64,000 nucleotides of DNA from NCBI RefSeq assembly GCF_003001935.1, contig NZ_PVNG01000021.1, positions 1 to 64,000 of the forward strand. The letters run 5' to 3'. The notes beneath the pieces were generated by a model, which had not been told where the DNA came from, did not search any database, and worked only from the letters and a program-made list of their open reading frames with translations. The first letter of the stretch is position 1. The number at the start of each line of letters is the position of its first letter. This DNA comes from Nonomuraea fuscirosea. GTDB lineage: Bacteria; Actinomycetota; Actinomycetes; Streptosporangiales; Streptosporangiaceae. Below are positions 41,727-50,298 of the stretch, piece after piece. The translations under genes and the position numbers were made by a program.

Positions 41727-42236
41727 ATGAGCAGCGGAGCCGACGCGGCGCACATGCCGCCCGACAGCGAGACGAAGACGCCGGAACGGCTGCGCCGGAG
41801 GGCCGGTCGCCTGCTGTCAGGCGTGTCCGCGCAGTCGGACCGGCTGACGAACGACGGGCTGGCCCGCGTCAACGCCCGCAAGTGGCACTACGCCGTGCTC
41901 GCCTCGTTGCAGGAGTTCGGCCCGGGCAGCCAGGCGACGCTGAGCCGGCGCACCGGCATCTACCGCAGCGACATGGTCAGCGTCCTCAACGAACTGGCCG
42001 AACGCGGCTTCGTCGAGCGGACCCTGGATCCCGACGACCGCCGCCGCAACGTCATCACGATCACCGCCCAGGGCCGCCGGCAACTCCGCCGCCTGGACAA
42101 GATCCTGGACGACCTGCAGGACGAACTGCTCTCTCCCCTGTCACCCACCGAACGCGACCAGTTCGTGGGACTGCTCACCCGCCTGCTGGACCACCACACT
42201 CAGCGGGCGCCCCATCCCCCAGCCTCGCGGCCCTGA
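41727..42236 (+). CDS. MarR-family transcriptional regulator
   Basis: A 169-residue MarR regulator. The winged helix spans residues about 50-125: RKWHYAVLASLQEFGPGSQA, LSRRTGIYRSDMVSVLNELA and the wing DPDDRRRNVITITAQGRRQL. It diverges from the dehalogenase gene; a cluster of CTAACG dyads occupies the gap, so it probably represses the dehalogenase and itself in response to a phenolic or halogenated ligand (inferred). Its 3' end overlaps the end of the convergent kinase pseudogene. Confidence 0.93.
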   Translation: MSSGADAAHMPPDSETKTPERLRRRAGRLLSGVSAQSDRLTNDGLARVNARKWHYAVLASLQEFGPGSQATLSRRTGIYRSDMVSVLNELAERGFVERTLDPDDRRRNVITITAQGRRQLRRLDKILDDLQDELLSPLSPTERDQFVGLLTRLLDHHTQRAPHPPASRP

Positions 42237-43002
42237 AGAGCGTTCATGGCGCGTTCGATCCGATCGTCGGGGTACGGCGTCGTCCTGCTGGTGCCGTACA
42301 GGTCCCAGTAGAAGTCGTTCACGAGCGCGGCCACGGGCGCGTACCGGCTGATCGTCCCGGCCAGGCTGGGCGGAGCGCCGGTGGGCTGTGCGCCGGCCGC
42401 GCAGGCGCGCACGAACGCGTTGCGCTCCGGCGGCGCCGTCACCCCGCAGAAGGCGGTGACGAGCCAGTTGACCAGCCGCATCAGCGCGTACCCCGCGTCG
42501 TGGGTGCGGTTGCGCCCCAGGAAGTCGATCTCCTGCTCGGACAGGTCGAACCGGGAGGAGGTGGCCAGCCCGAAGTCCGTGAGGTACAGGCGTTCGCCGT
42601 CGGTGAGGAGGTTGGGTGCAGCAGTGGAAAGGCGGCGCTGCGGCCGGTCAGGACCCACTCGGTCGTCATCTCGCCGGCCGCGAGTTCACGCCAGGCGCCG
42701 AAGCCGGCGCTGCCGATGGCGGTGAGCCCGTACTGGCAGAAGGCGGGCATCCCGAACAGGTTCGCGGTCGACCGCTCGTTGCCCGCGCGGCGCTCCAGGT
42801 CGGTTAGCGGGGTCCGCTTGGCGAAGACCGGCACGCCGCCGACGTCCAGCAGCACCGACGTGCCGCCGATCCCCGCACCCAGGGGCCGCGCCTGTTCCAG
42901 CGCCTCGCCGAGCCGCCGGTCATCGTAGGAGGCCAACGTGCCGGCGACCTCGCCGTGGCGGCGGACGCGTGCGCTCAGGGACATGTCTTGTGGCTGTTTC
43001 AC
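42200..43002 (-). pseudogene. Kinase-fold phosphotransferase with internal deletion
   Basis: A degraded paralogue of the intact gene at 49193-50248. The first part matches up to MTTEWVLTGRSAAFPLL; the match then jumps to NLLTDGERLYLTDFGLATSS in a different frame and runs to the C terminus. Compared with the intact copy about 103 residues (about 310 bases) are missing, including the catalytic HFDAHFGN loop, and the frame is shifted. Its ATG (43002) overlaps the stop of the upstream TetR gene by four bases, so it was once coupled to it. Inactive by both lesions. Confidence 0.85.
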
Positions 43003-43613
43003 CTGGCAGAAGTCCTTGGGATCGGTTTCGCGGGCGGGGGCACGTTCTCCTGGGTCAGCTCGGCGCGCATCGTCTCCAGGGTCGCGAGCAGGACGTCGTA
43101 GAGCTTGCGATCATCCTTCCGGTCCAGCCACTCCGCCACCGACACGTACATGAGAGTCACTCCGGTCTCGGCCAGCAGCGCCGCCCGCGTGGGGTCGATC
43201 CCCCTGGACAGGAAGCCCGTCCGCAGGGCCTCGGCCATGACCGCCCGTTTGTGCAGGTCCCGTTCGCGCAGGCCGTCGTCGGAGCGGACCAGGTCGCGCC
43301 GGGCTCGCAGAGCTTCCTTGCGGCCCTCGAAGCGCTCCTCGATGAGCAGGCGCAGGCCCTCGACGATCAGCGTGATCGGTTCGGCGGACGGCGGGAAGCT
43401 CTCCATCAGCACCGCGACGAAGTCGGGCACCCGGGCGTCGTCGGCGAACAGCACCTCGCGTTTGTCGGCGAAATGCCGGTGGAAGGTGCGGGTGGTCAGG
43501 CCGGCCCTGGCGGTGATCTCGGGGACGGTGGTCGCGGCGAAGCCCTGCTCGGCGAAGAGTTCCATGGCCGCCCGCTGGAGACGCTCTCGCGCGTCCGGTG
43601 CCCATCTGCTCAC
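42999..43613 (-). CDS. TetR-family transcriptional regulator
   Basis: A 204-residue TetR regulator: ERLQRAAMELFAEQGFAATT then VPEITARAGLTTRTFHRHFA, with a helical C-terminal domain. It diverges from the saccharopine-dehydrogenase-like gene; a strong dyad (43655-43679) and a degenerate copy lie between them, so it probably represses that gene. Downstream, overlapping its stop, is the kinase pseudogene. Confidence 0.92.
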   Translation of the reverse strand: MSRWAPDARERLQRAAMELFAEQGFAATTVPEITARAGLTTRTFHRHFADKREVLFADDARVPDFVAVLMESFPPSAEPITLIVEGLRLLIEERFEGRKEALRARRDLVRSDDGLRERDLHKRAVMAEALRTGFLSRGIDPTRAALLAETGVTLMYVSVAEWLDRKDDRKLYDVLLATLETMRAELTQENVPPPAKPIPRTSAR

Positions 43614-43624
43614 GCGTCAAGTGT

Positions 43625-43679
43625 AGTGATGACACGGCACGTCATGACGAGTACAGTGATGACACGCGATGTCATCACT
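43625..43679. promoter_or_regulatory. Double TetR operator
   Basis: AGTGATGACA-N5-TGTCATCACT (43655-43679) is a perfect 10-bp inverted repeat ending 14 bases before the ATG at 43694. A degenerate copy begins AGTGATGACA at 43625 and ends near GTCATGAC at 43648. They are 30 bases apart, on one face of the helix, in the gap between the divergent genes. Confidence 0.7.
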
Positions 43680-43693
43680 AGGAGAGTGACGGA

Positions 43694-44788
43694 ATGAGCG
43701 AAGTCTGGATCCTGGGCGGCGCGGGGCGTACCGGCCGGGCGACGGCGGCGGCGCTCCGCCGCAGGGGTGTCGAGCCCACGCTGGTCGGGCGGGACGCCGG
43801 GCGTCTGGCCGAGGCGGCCGGCGCGGGACGTACGGTCGTGGCCGGCGACGTCGAGGCGATGGCGGCGGAGATCCGCCGGCAGCGTCCCGCCGTGGTCGTC
43901 AACACGGTGGGCCCCTTCACCAGGACCGCCGAACCCCTGGTACGCGCCTGTCTGGCGGCCGGCCACTACCTCGACCTGGCCAACGACCTGGCCTCGTTCA
44001 CGACCACGCTCGGGCTGGGCGACGCGGCCGCGGCGGCCGGGCGTACGGTCGTCACCGGCGCCGGATTCGGCGGCGCCGCGACCGAGAGCGTGGTCGTGAA
44101 GCTGTGCGAAGGGCGCGAAGTCCCTGATCGGGTACGGACCGACATGATCCCCTCGGTCGCCCTCGAAGGCGGCGTCACGGGCGAGGCGCTGGCCGGCTCC
44201 CTCGTCGAGGGGCTGCCCGGTCTGGAGGGAGGCGGCCGCTACCAGGGGCGGCGATACCGAGGTGGCCGCCTGGCGCCGGCCCGGATCGGCGGCGACCCGG
44301 CCGAGCTGACGCTGCCCGACGGCTCGACGGTCACCACGGCGGCCGTGCCGCTCGGCGAGCTGATGGCGGCCCAGCGGGCGAGCGGCGCGCCGGACGTCGT
44401 CTCGGCGTCGAGCGAGGCTCCGTCCTCCCCGGTCGCGCGCGCGATCCTGCCGGTCGCGACCGCTCTGCTCATGATCGGCGCGGTACGCGAGTTCACCCGG
44501 CGGCGGCTGGCCGCGGTCACCACCAAGCCCAAGGAGAAGCCTCGGGAGTACTCGTGGGCTCACGCGGTCGTGCACTGGCCGGACGGCGTCACGCGGGAGG
44601 GGTGGCTGCGCGCCGGCGAGGCGATGTCCTTCACCGCGGCGGTGGCGGCCGAGGTGGCCCTGCGCCTGCTGGCCGGCGAGGGCCGGCCGGGCGCCTACAC
44701 GCCGGCCGCCCTGTTCGGCCCGGCGCTCGCCGAAGCGTGCGGCGGCGACTACCTTCTCCCTGACTCCCCCGCCGACACACGGATCTGA
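43694..44788 (+). CDS. Saccharopine dehydrogenase-like NAD(P)-binding protein
   Basis: A 364-residue protein of the saccharopine-dehydrogenase NADP-binding family (trans-acting enoyl-reductase-like). The N terminus EVWILGGAGRTGRATAAALR has the Rossmann GxGxxG pattern, followed by VVVNTVGPFTRTAEPLVRAC and AGFGGAATESVVVKL. A hydrophobic stretch near residue 255 (VARAILPVATALLMIGAVRE) is usual in this group. Substrate unknown. It is controlled probably by the divergent TetR protein through the double operator. Confidence 0.87.
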   Translation: MSEVWILGGAGRTGRATAAALRRRGVEPTLVGRDAGRLAEAAGAGRTVVAGDVEAMAAEIRRQRPAVVVNTVGPFTRTAEPLVRACLAAGHYLDLANDLASFTTTLGLGDAAAAAGRTVVTGAGFGGAATESVVVKLCEGREVPDRVRTDMIPSVALEGGVTGEALAGSLVEGLPGLEGGGRYQGRRYRGGRLAPARIGGDPAELTLPDGSTVTTAAVPLGELMAAQRASGAPDVVSASSEAPSSPVARAILPVATALLMIGAVREFTRRRLAAVTTKPKEKPREYSWAHAVVHWPDGVTREGWLRAGEAMSFTAAVAAEVALRLLAGEGRPGAYTPAALFGPALAEACGGDYLLPDSPADTRI

Positions 44789-44858
44789 CCAGCGGATCGA
44801 GCTCCTGCTTTCCGGTCCCGGGGGCGGTCCAGCTCGAGACCGGGGCAGCAGAACGCCG

Positions 44859-45587
44859 TCAGCCCAGAGCGTCCGCCACGAGGTCGAGGTAGGCGTGGCC
44901 GGCGGCCACGCTGGCGGGCAACCCGAGCGGCGCGAATCCGTCCAGCAGCCGGCGCAACTCAGCCAGATGCCGCCGCCAGGAGGCGCCGGGCTGGCAAGGG
45001 CCGCCGAGGAAATCGATCATCCGGGCGGTCTCAGGCGAGCGGCGCGCGATCCGCTTGCCCGCGATCGGGACCATCGCCAGCCGCGCGATCTGGAGATCGG
45101 CGGGTTCCTTGGGCGTCGGCGGCTCAGGTTCGCCGGTGCTGAGCAGGTCGGAGAAGGTGACCGGGAGCCGGTCGAAGCCACGCCGATCGAAGACGACCAC
45201 GCTGTCGGCGGGCCGGCCCGCCCGCGAGACCGGTTGGATGTGCCAGTCGACCCAGAGCGGAAGCCCGTCCACGAGGTGCTGCCCGCTGACGGCCCTGGTG
45301 CCGCGGGGGCCGTTGTGCCGGGCGTCGAAGGACGCCGCCAGCACACCCGGACCGGATGGCAGCCGGCCGGGCACCGCGTACTCGTCAAGATCTGCGTCGT
45401 CCACGAACACCAGCAGGTCGATGTCGCTCCAGTCGTCCGCCCGGCCCGCGCCGAGCGAGCCGACCAGTGCGGCGCCGGCCACGCCGGGGTCGTCGCGGAG
45501 CCCGGCGATCGCGGCGTCCAGCCATCGGGACCGGATGCCGGCGAGACGGGGAGCCGGCGGCGCGGTGCCGCCATCCGTGCTCATCAC
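44859..45587 (-). CDS. Nucleotidyltransferase-domain protein
   Basis: A 242-residue protein with a polymerase-beta-type nucleotidyltransferase domain: GAALVGSLGAGRADDWSDID then LLVFVDDADL, the GS-x(9)-DxD signature of aminoglycoside adenylyltransferase-like and minimal nucleotidyltransferases. A third acidic residue is plausible in LPLWVDWHIQPV. The C-terminal 100 residues are helical. Possible functions are antibiotic adenylylation or modification of another small molecule; no specific assignment is possible. Transcribed alone. Confidence 0.85.
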   Translation of the reverse strand: MMSTDGGTAPPAPRLAGIRSRWLDAAIAGLRDDPGVAGAALVGSLGAGRADDWSDIDLLVFVDDADLDEYAVPGRLPSGPGVLAASFDARHNGPRGTRAVSGQHLVDGLPLWVDWHIQPVSRAGRPADSVVVFDRRGFDRLPVTFSDLLSTGEPEPPTPKEPADLQIARLAMVPIAGKRIARRSPETARMIDFLGGPCQPGASWRRHLAELRRLLDGFAPLGLPASVAAGHAYLDLVADALG

Positions 45588-45637
45588 ACCACCTCACCAC
45601 CTCCGGCGAAGCGGCGGCAACCGGATAAACGGCCTGC

Positions 45638-46612
45638 TCAGCCGCCGAGCAATTCGCTGGAAACCGCCCAGAGGCGCTGGGCGATGACGGGATCGAGCGC
45701 CCATTCCTTGACACCGTGCGGGTGCTGGGCGAGGTCGGCGTCGTTCGGCACGGGGTACGCCTCCTGCCCGTCGTCGAGGTAGTGGCCGCCGCTGTGGGCG
45801 AATTCCGGGGCGACGGCCGCGACGACGCTGGTGGCGGCTCCCTGCTCGACCGTCTTGTAGGTGAAGATCCCGGCGGCCTCGGCCGCGTCGAGTGACGCCT
45901 TCTGCCGCGCGGTGAAGTTCCGCTGCAGCCCCGTCGCGACGCCGCCGGGGTTCACGGCGTTGGCCACGATGCCGTCGGACGCCCAGCGGCGGGTCGCCTC
46001 GACGGCGAACAGGGAGTTGGCCGTCTTCGACCGGGCGTAGGCGAGCTGCGGGTCATAGGGGCGGCGTTCGAAGTGGAGGTCGCCGAAGTCGATGCCGGAA
46101 CGCATGTGCGCGGTCGAACTGACCGAGACGATCCTGGCGCCGTCGCGGTGGCCCGCGCCCAGGGCGAGGGCATCGTGCAGGCCGGCGGCCAGGGCGAAGT
46201 GGCCGAGATGGTTCGTCGCGAACTGCAGCTCCCACCCCTCCCGCGTCCGTTCGAGGCCGCCGGTGACCACGCCCGCGTTGTTGATCAGCAGGTGCAGCGG
46301 GCCGCTCCACGCGCCGGCGAAGCGCGCGACGCCGGCCCGGTCGGCGAGGTCGAGCCGGGCGACCCGGGGCCGGACGCCTCCGGCCGAAGCCGCGATCCTT
46401 TCGGCGACGGCGTCACCCGCGGCCGGGTTCCGGACGGCGAGCGTCACCTCCGCTCCGGCGCAGGCCAGCGCGCGGGCCGTCTCGGCCCCGATCCCGGAGG
46501 AGGCCCCGGTCACGACCGCGCGGACGCCGGTCAGGTCGACGCCGCGCAGCACGTCGGCCGCGGTGCTGGCGGAGGTGAAGGGCGTGGTGACGAGTGGTCG
46601 ATGAGTGCTCAC
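45638..46612 (-). CDS. SDR-family oxidoreductase
   Basis: A 324-residue short-chain dehydrogenase of the retinol-dehydrogenase/WWOX-like type: AVVTGASSGIGAETARALAC, LLINNAGVVTGGLERTREGW, NHLGHFALAAGL, SVSSTAHM and the active site YARSKTANSLFAVEATRRWA. It starts with a longer N-terminal lead (GTG 46612, VSTHRPLVTTPF) than core SDRs. It diverges from a TetR gene with a 63-base gap, so it is probably the target of that regulator. Substrate unknown. Confidence 0.9.
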   Translation of the reverse strand: MSTHRPLVTTPFTSASTAADVLRGVDLTGVRAVVTGASSGIGAETARALACAGAEVTLAVRNPAAGDAVAERIAASAGGVRPRVARLDLADRAGVARFAGAWSGPLHLLINNAGVVTGGLERTREGWELQFATNHLGHFALAAGLHDALALGAGHRDGARIVSVSSTAHMRSGIDFGDLHFERRPYDPQLAYARSKTANSLFAVEATRRWASDGIVANAVNPGGVATGLQRNFTARQKASLDAAEAAGIFTYKTVEQGAATSVVAAVAPEFAHSGGHYLDDGQEAYPVPNDADLAQHPHGVKEWALDPVIAQRLWAVSSELLGG

Positions 46613-46675
46613 GGCCGCAACTATACAGACAAGACAACATTTGTTTAGTACGCCTACCACTCGTATGCTCGTTCC

Positions 46676-47242
46676 ATGACCGAGGTCGATCACCCGACAC
46701 CGACAGCCGCCGACACCGGCCGCCGGGCCGTGGTCCTGGACTCCGCCATGCTCACGTTCGCGCGCTACGGTTACCGGAAGACCTCGATGGAGGAGGTGGC
46801 GCGGGCGGCGCGCATCTCCAGGCCCGGCCTGTATTTCCTGTTCTCCTCGAAGGAGACCCTGTTCCGCGCCGCGGTCGGCCAGGCCCTGGATCGCGACATC
46901 ACGGCGGTGGAAGACGTTTTGGCCGACCCGGGCAGACCCCTTCGGGACCGCCTCGCCGATGCGTTCGACCAGTGGGCGGGCCGCTATGTCGGCCCGCTGA
47001 CGAGCGACGTCGAAGCGGTCATCGACGACAATCCCGGCCTTCTCGGCGAGATCATCGAGGCGCCGCGGCGACGTTTCGAGGAGCTGATCACCGACGCGAT
47101 CGCCACCGAGTCGGGCCGGCAGGCGGCTCCCCCTCTCGCCCGGACGATGATCAGCACCTCCATCGGCCTCAAGCACCAGGTCACCTCGCGGGAGATCTAC
47201 CTGGAACGACTGAAGGTGGCCATCGACCTCCTGCTCCGCTGA
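46676..47242 (+). CDS. TetR-family transcriptional regulator
   Basis: A 188-residue TetR regulator: VVLDSAMLTFARYGYRKTSM then EEVARAARISRPGLYFLFSS and KETLFRAAVG. It diverges from the SDR gene; the short AT-rich gap (46613-46675) holds AACA-TT-TGTT (46637-46646), a weak candidate operator. Likely repressor of the SDR gene and itself. Confidence 0.92.
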   Translation: MTEVDHPTPTAADTGRRAVVLDSAMLTFARYGYRKTSMEEVARAARISRPGLYFLFSSKETLFRAAVGQALDRDITAVEDVLADPGRPLRDRLADAFDQWAGRYVGPLTSDVEAVIDDNPGLLGEIIEAPRRRFEELITDAIATESGRQAAPPLARTMISTSIGLKHQVTSREIYLERLKVAIDLLLR

Positions 47243-47297
47243 AGCCGCGCGTCGTGGACGCCCGCGGCGGCCTCCGCCTCCATCGCGGTCCGCTGGG

Positions 47298-47849
47298 CTA
47301 AATCCGAGGGCGGTAGTAGAGCAGGACGTTGCCGGACTGGAACGGGCGCACCCGGATCAGTTCCAGCGGCACCGTCCCGGCTTCGGCGAACAGTCTGCTG
47401 CCGCCGCCCAGGATGATCGGGTTGACCATCAGGCGTACCTCGTCGACGAGGTTCGCGCGCAGCAGAGCGCCGGTGAGCGTGGAGCTGCCGAGCACCGCGA
47501 GGTCCTTGCCGGGCGCGTGCTTGACCCGCGCGAGCTCGTCGATCGAGGTCAGCGTGATGGGCGAGTCCGCCCACGCGACCGTGGTGAGCGTGTCGGAGAC
47601 GACGAGCTTGGCCAGGCTGTTCATCCGGTCGGCGATGCGCCGGTCGAAGTCCGCGCCGAGGTCTCCCGTCCAGTACGCGGCCATGCCGGTGTACGTGGTG
47701 CGGCCGAGCACGAGCGTGTCGACCTCGTCGAGCTGCTCCACCGAATAGTCGGCGAACTCCGGCCCGAAGGTCTGCCAGCCGAGCCCGCCGTCTGGATCGG
47801 CGTGATACCCGTCGGCGCTGACCGCCATGAAGGAGAACATCTTCCGCAT
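47298..47849 (-). CDS. RibD C-terminal/dihydrofolate-reductase-like protein
   Basis: A 183-residue RibD_C-family reductase: MRKMFSFMAVSADGYHADPD, VDTLVLGRTTYTGMAAYW, KDLAVLGSSTLTGALLRANL and VDEVRLMVNPIILGGGSRLF. Third member of this family in the window. It diverges from the unusual LysR-hydrolase fusion gene; a 17-bp dyad in the 131-base gap makes control by that protein likely. Substrate unknown. Confidence 0.9.
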   Translation of the reverse strand: MRKMFSFMAVSADGYHADPDGGLGWQTFGPEFADYSVEQLDEVDTLVLGRTTYTGMAAYWTGDLGADFDRRIADRMNSLAKLVVSDTLTTVAWADSPITLTSIDELARVKHAPGKDLAVLGSSTLTGALLRANLVDEVRLMVNPIILGGGSRLFAEAGTVPLELIRVRPFQSGNVLLYYRPRI

Positions 47850-47930
47850 GTCCCTACTCCGTCCCGCGAAAAGGTGATGCCTGCCCGATTCACCCTGGCG
47901 GCGAAGCGGGCGGAGGGGAACGCCGCATCC

Positions 47931-47947
47931 CGCATGACGCTCATGCG
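47931..47947. promoter_or_regulatory. Dyad between the RibD-like and LysR-hydrolase genes
   Basis: CGCATGA-CGC-TCATGCG is a perfect 7-bp inverted repeat, centred 42 bases before the ATG of the fusion regulator and 90 bases from the RibD-like start. Best candidate for the binding site of the fused regulator. Confidence 0.5.
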
Positions 47948-47980
47948 CGGTGTGCAGGACCGCAGCTCAGATGCCCGATC

Positions 47981-49165
47981 ATGGGAAAGGTGAGCGACGG
48001 AGCACTTCGCGGGCAGACACCGGACAGCCTGGAGCTGCGCCATCTGCGCGCTTTCGTCGTGGTGGCCCAGGAGCTCAACTTCGGCCGCGCCGCCACCCGC
48101 CTGTTCGTGTCGCAGTCCACCCTCAGCCGCCAGATCGCCGCGCTCGAACGCGTCCTCGGCTGCGTGCTGCTGCGCCGCTCCACCCAGTACGTGGCCCTCA
48201 CGCCCGCCGGGCGGACCCTGCTCGACCGGGTGCCGGCCGTGCTCGACGACCTGGACGATGCCGTCAGAGCGACCCGCTCGGCCGGCGGCGAACTGGCCGA
48301 ACGCGTCCGGCGGCTGGGCGACCAGTTCGCCGACCTGACCTACGCCGACGTGGAAGCGCTCCGCGCCGCCGCCGAACGCCACTACGCGCTGATGCCGATC
48401 CCGCCCGAGATCACCTACGCCCCGGTCAACGCCGGCGGCGTGCCGGCGCTCGTGGCCGGCCCGGCCGAACCCGGTCGCGGCTGGGTCCTGCTGCTGCACG
48501 GCGGCGCCTACACCACCGGGTCGGCGTACGGGTTCCGTTCCCTGGCAGGCGCGCTGGCCGGCGCCGTGCACGGGCGGGTCAGCACCCCGGACTACCGGCT
48601 GGCGCCCGAGCATCCGTTTCCCGCGGCGCTGGACGACGTCCACGCCGCCTACACCTGGCTGATCAGCCAGGACGCCGCACCGCACGACGTCGTGCTGGCC
48701 GGCGACACCTCCGGCGCCGGACTCGCGCTCTCCCTCCTCCTGCGGCTCAAAGATCGCGGCCAGCCGCTGCCCGCCGGGGCGGTCCTGTTCACGCCGTACG
48801 TCGACCTCAGCGCCGCTGCCCGGGAAACACTGCCCGACCTCCCCGCGGCGAGCGCCACCCGCCGGGGTGCGGCATGGGGCGTCGCCCGCTACCTCGACGG
48901 CCACCCGCTCGACGACCCCTTGGTGGATCCGCTGCACGCCGACCTGCGCGGGCTGCCGCCCATGCTCATCCAGGCGGCGGCGGGCGACGAAGGGCTCCCG
49001 GACGCGGAACGGCTGAGCGGCCACGCGCGCTCCCAGGGCGTCGACGTCCGGCTGGAGATCTATCCGGTCGCGGCCCAGAGCTTCCACCTGTACTGGTCGT
49101 TCCTGCCCGAGGCCGCCGACGCCCTGGCCCAGGCCGGCGACTTCGTCCGTACCGTGTCCGCCTGA
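47981..49165 (+). CDS. LysR-type DNA-binding domain fused to an HSL-family hydrolase fold
   Basis: One uninterrupted 394-residue frame joins two families. Residues 18-77 are a LysR winged helix (LELRHLRAFVVVAQELNFGR, LFVSQSTLSRQIAALE), with the LysR linker helix to about 110. Residues about 120-394, instead of the periplasmic-binding-like sensor, are a hormone-sensitive-lipase-type alpha/beta-hydrolase: LLHGGAYTTGSAYGFRSLAG, DYRLAPEHPFPAALDDV, late His369. The nucleophile motif, normally GDSAGG, reads GDTSGAG, so Thr243 replaces the catalytic Ser. I infer a regulator that uses a hydrolase fold as ligand pocket, as plant gibberellin receptors do. It diverges from the RibD-like gene. The start could be GTG 47990 instead of ATG 47981. 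Confidence 0.85.
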   Translation: MGKVSDGALRGQTPDSLELRHLRAFVVVAQELNFGRAATRLFVSQSTLSRQIAALERVLGCVLLRRSTQYVALTPAGRTLLDRVPAVLDDLDDAVRATRSAGGELAERVRRLGDQFADLTYADVEALRAAAERHYALMPIPPEITYAPVNAGGVPALVAGPAEPGRGWVLLLHGGAYTTGSAYGFRSLAGALAGAVHGRVSTPDYRLAPEHPFPAALDDVHAAYTWLISQDAAPHDVVLAGDTSGAGLALSLLLRLKDRGQPLPAGAVLFTPYVDLSAAARETLPDLPAASATRRGAAWGVARYLDGHPLDDPLVDPLHADLRGLPPMLIQAAAGDEGLPDAERLSGHARSQGVDVRLEIYPVAAQSFHLYWSFLPEAADALAQAGDFVRTVSA

Positions 49166-49192
49166 GCGCCGTCGCCGGCCACTAGGGTGATC

Positions 49193-50248
49193 ATGATGAC
49201 CGACACGCGGCTGACCACCCACGGCGACGTCTCCACGGCCCTGGCCCGCCACGACGACCGCGAGCTGGCCGCGCTGCTGGAGCGCGCGGCCGTGCCCCTC
49301 GGCACCGGCATCGGCGGGACGTCCGCGCGGCTCGACGTCGGCGGCACCCCGGTCTTCGTCAAACGCGTCCCCCTCACCGCGCCCGAGCTGCGCCACCCGC
49401 ACTCGACGGCCAACCTGTTCGGTCTGCCGCCCTTCTGCCAGTACGGCATCGGTTCGCCCGGCTTCGGCGCCTGGCGCGAGCTGGCCGCGCACACGATGAC
49501 CACCGAATGGGTGCTGACCGGCCGCTTCCCCGGCTTCCCGCTGCTGTATCACTGGCGGGCGCTGCCCAACACCGAGCCCGCCCCGCTGTACGGCGACCTC
49601 GCCGACATCGATCGGGCGGTCGCGTTCTGGGAGGACGCCCCCGGCTTACGCCGCCGTCTCGAAGCGCTGGCCGAGGCGCCGGCGAGCCTGACGCTCTTCC
49701 TGGAGTACGTCCCCACCGACCTGAACCAGTGGCTGGACGAACGCGTCCGCGCGGGCGACGCCGACCGCGCCTGCGCCTTCGCGGACCGGAAGCTGCGTGA
49801 AGTCGTGTCCTTCATGAACGCGAACGGCCTGCTGCACTTCGACGCGCACTTCGGGAACTTCCTCACCGACGGGCGCCGCCTCTACCTGACCGACTTCGGG
49901 CAGGCGGTGTCGGACCGGTTCGACCTGTCGGTCGAGGAACAGGTCTTCTACCGGCGGCACCTCACCTACGACCGCACCTTCACGCTGGCGTACCTGGTGA
50001 ACTGGCTGGCCGGCGCCTTTCACGGGGCCGACTGGCCGAAGCGCCGCGAGCTGGTGCGGGAGTGGGCGGCGGGGGCGCGGCCGGCCGGCGTGCCCGACGG
50101 GGTCGCGGCGCTGCTGTCGCGGGACAGCCCGCTGGCCACCGTACTGAACGACTACTACCACGCCCGGCAGAGTGTGAGCAGGCAGACGCCGTACCCGCTG
50201 GAGCTGATCCGCCAGGTCGCCGGACGGCACGGCCTGCCGCTCGAATGA
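49193..50248 (+). CDS. Protein-kinase-fold phosphotransferase, unknown substrate
   Basis: A 351-residue protein with the kinase/aminoglycoside-phosphotransferase fold. Recognisable are IGGTSARLDVGGTPVFVKRV (glycine-rich and Lys strand), the catalytic loop GLLHFDAHFGNFLTDG and the metal motif YLTDFGQAV (DFG-like). The Brenner loop HFDAHFGN is a variant of HxDxxxxN. Substrate could be a small molecule or protein. A decayed paralogue at 42200-43002 lacks the loop. Two ATGs (49193 and 49196) are adjacent; either may be used. It follows the LysR-hydrolase gene by 27 bases on the same strand, so it may be cotranscribed. Confidence 0.82.
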   Translation: MMTDTRLTTHGDVSTALARHDDRELAALLERAAVPLGTGIGGTSARLDVGGTPVFVKRVPLTAPELRHPHSTANLFGLPPFCQYGIGSPGFGAWRELAAHTMTTEWVLTGRFPGFPLLYHWRALPNTEPAPLYGDLADIDRAVAFWEDAPGLRRRLEALAEAPASLTLFLEYVPTDLNQWLDERVRAGDADRACAFADRKLREVVSFMNANGLLHFDAHFGNFLTDGRRLYLTDFGQAVSDRFDLSVEEQVFYRRHLTYDRTFTLAYLVNWLAGAFHGADWPKRRELVREWAAGARPAGVPDGVAALLSRDSPLATVLNDYYHARQSVSRQTPYPLELIRQVAGRHGLPLE

Positions 50249-50298
50249 ACCTTGAGCGGCGGGCCGCCGCGAGGAAGGCGCCGCAGCCGGGTGGATCT

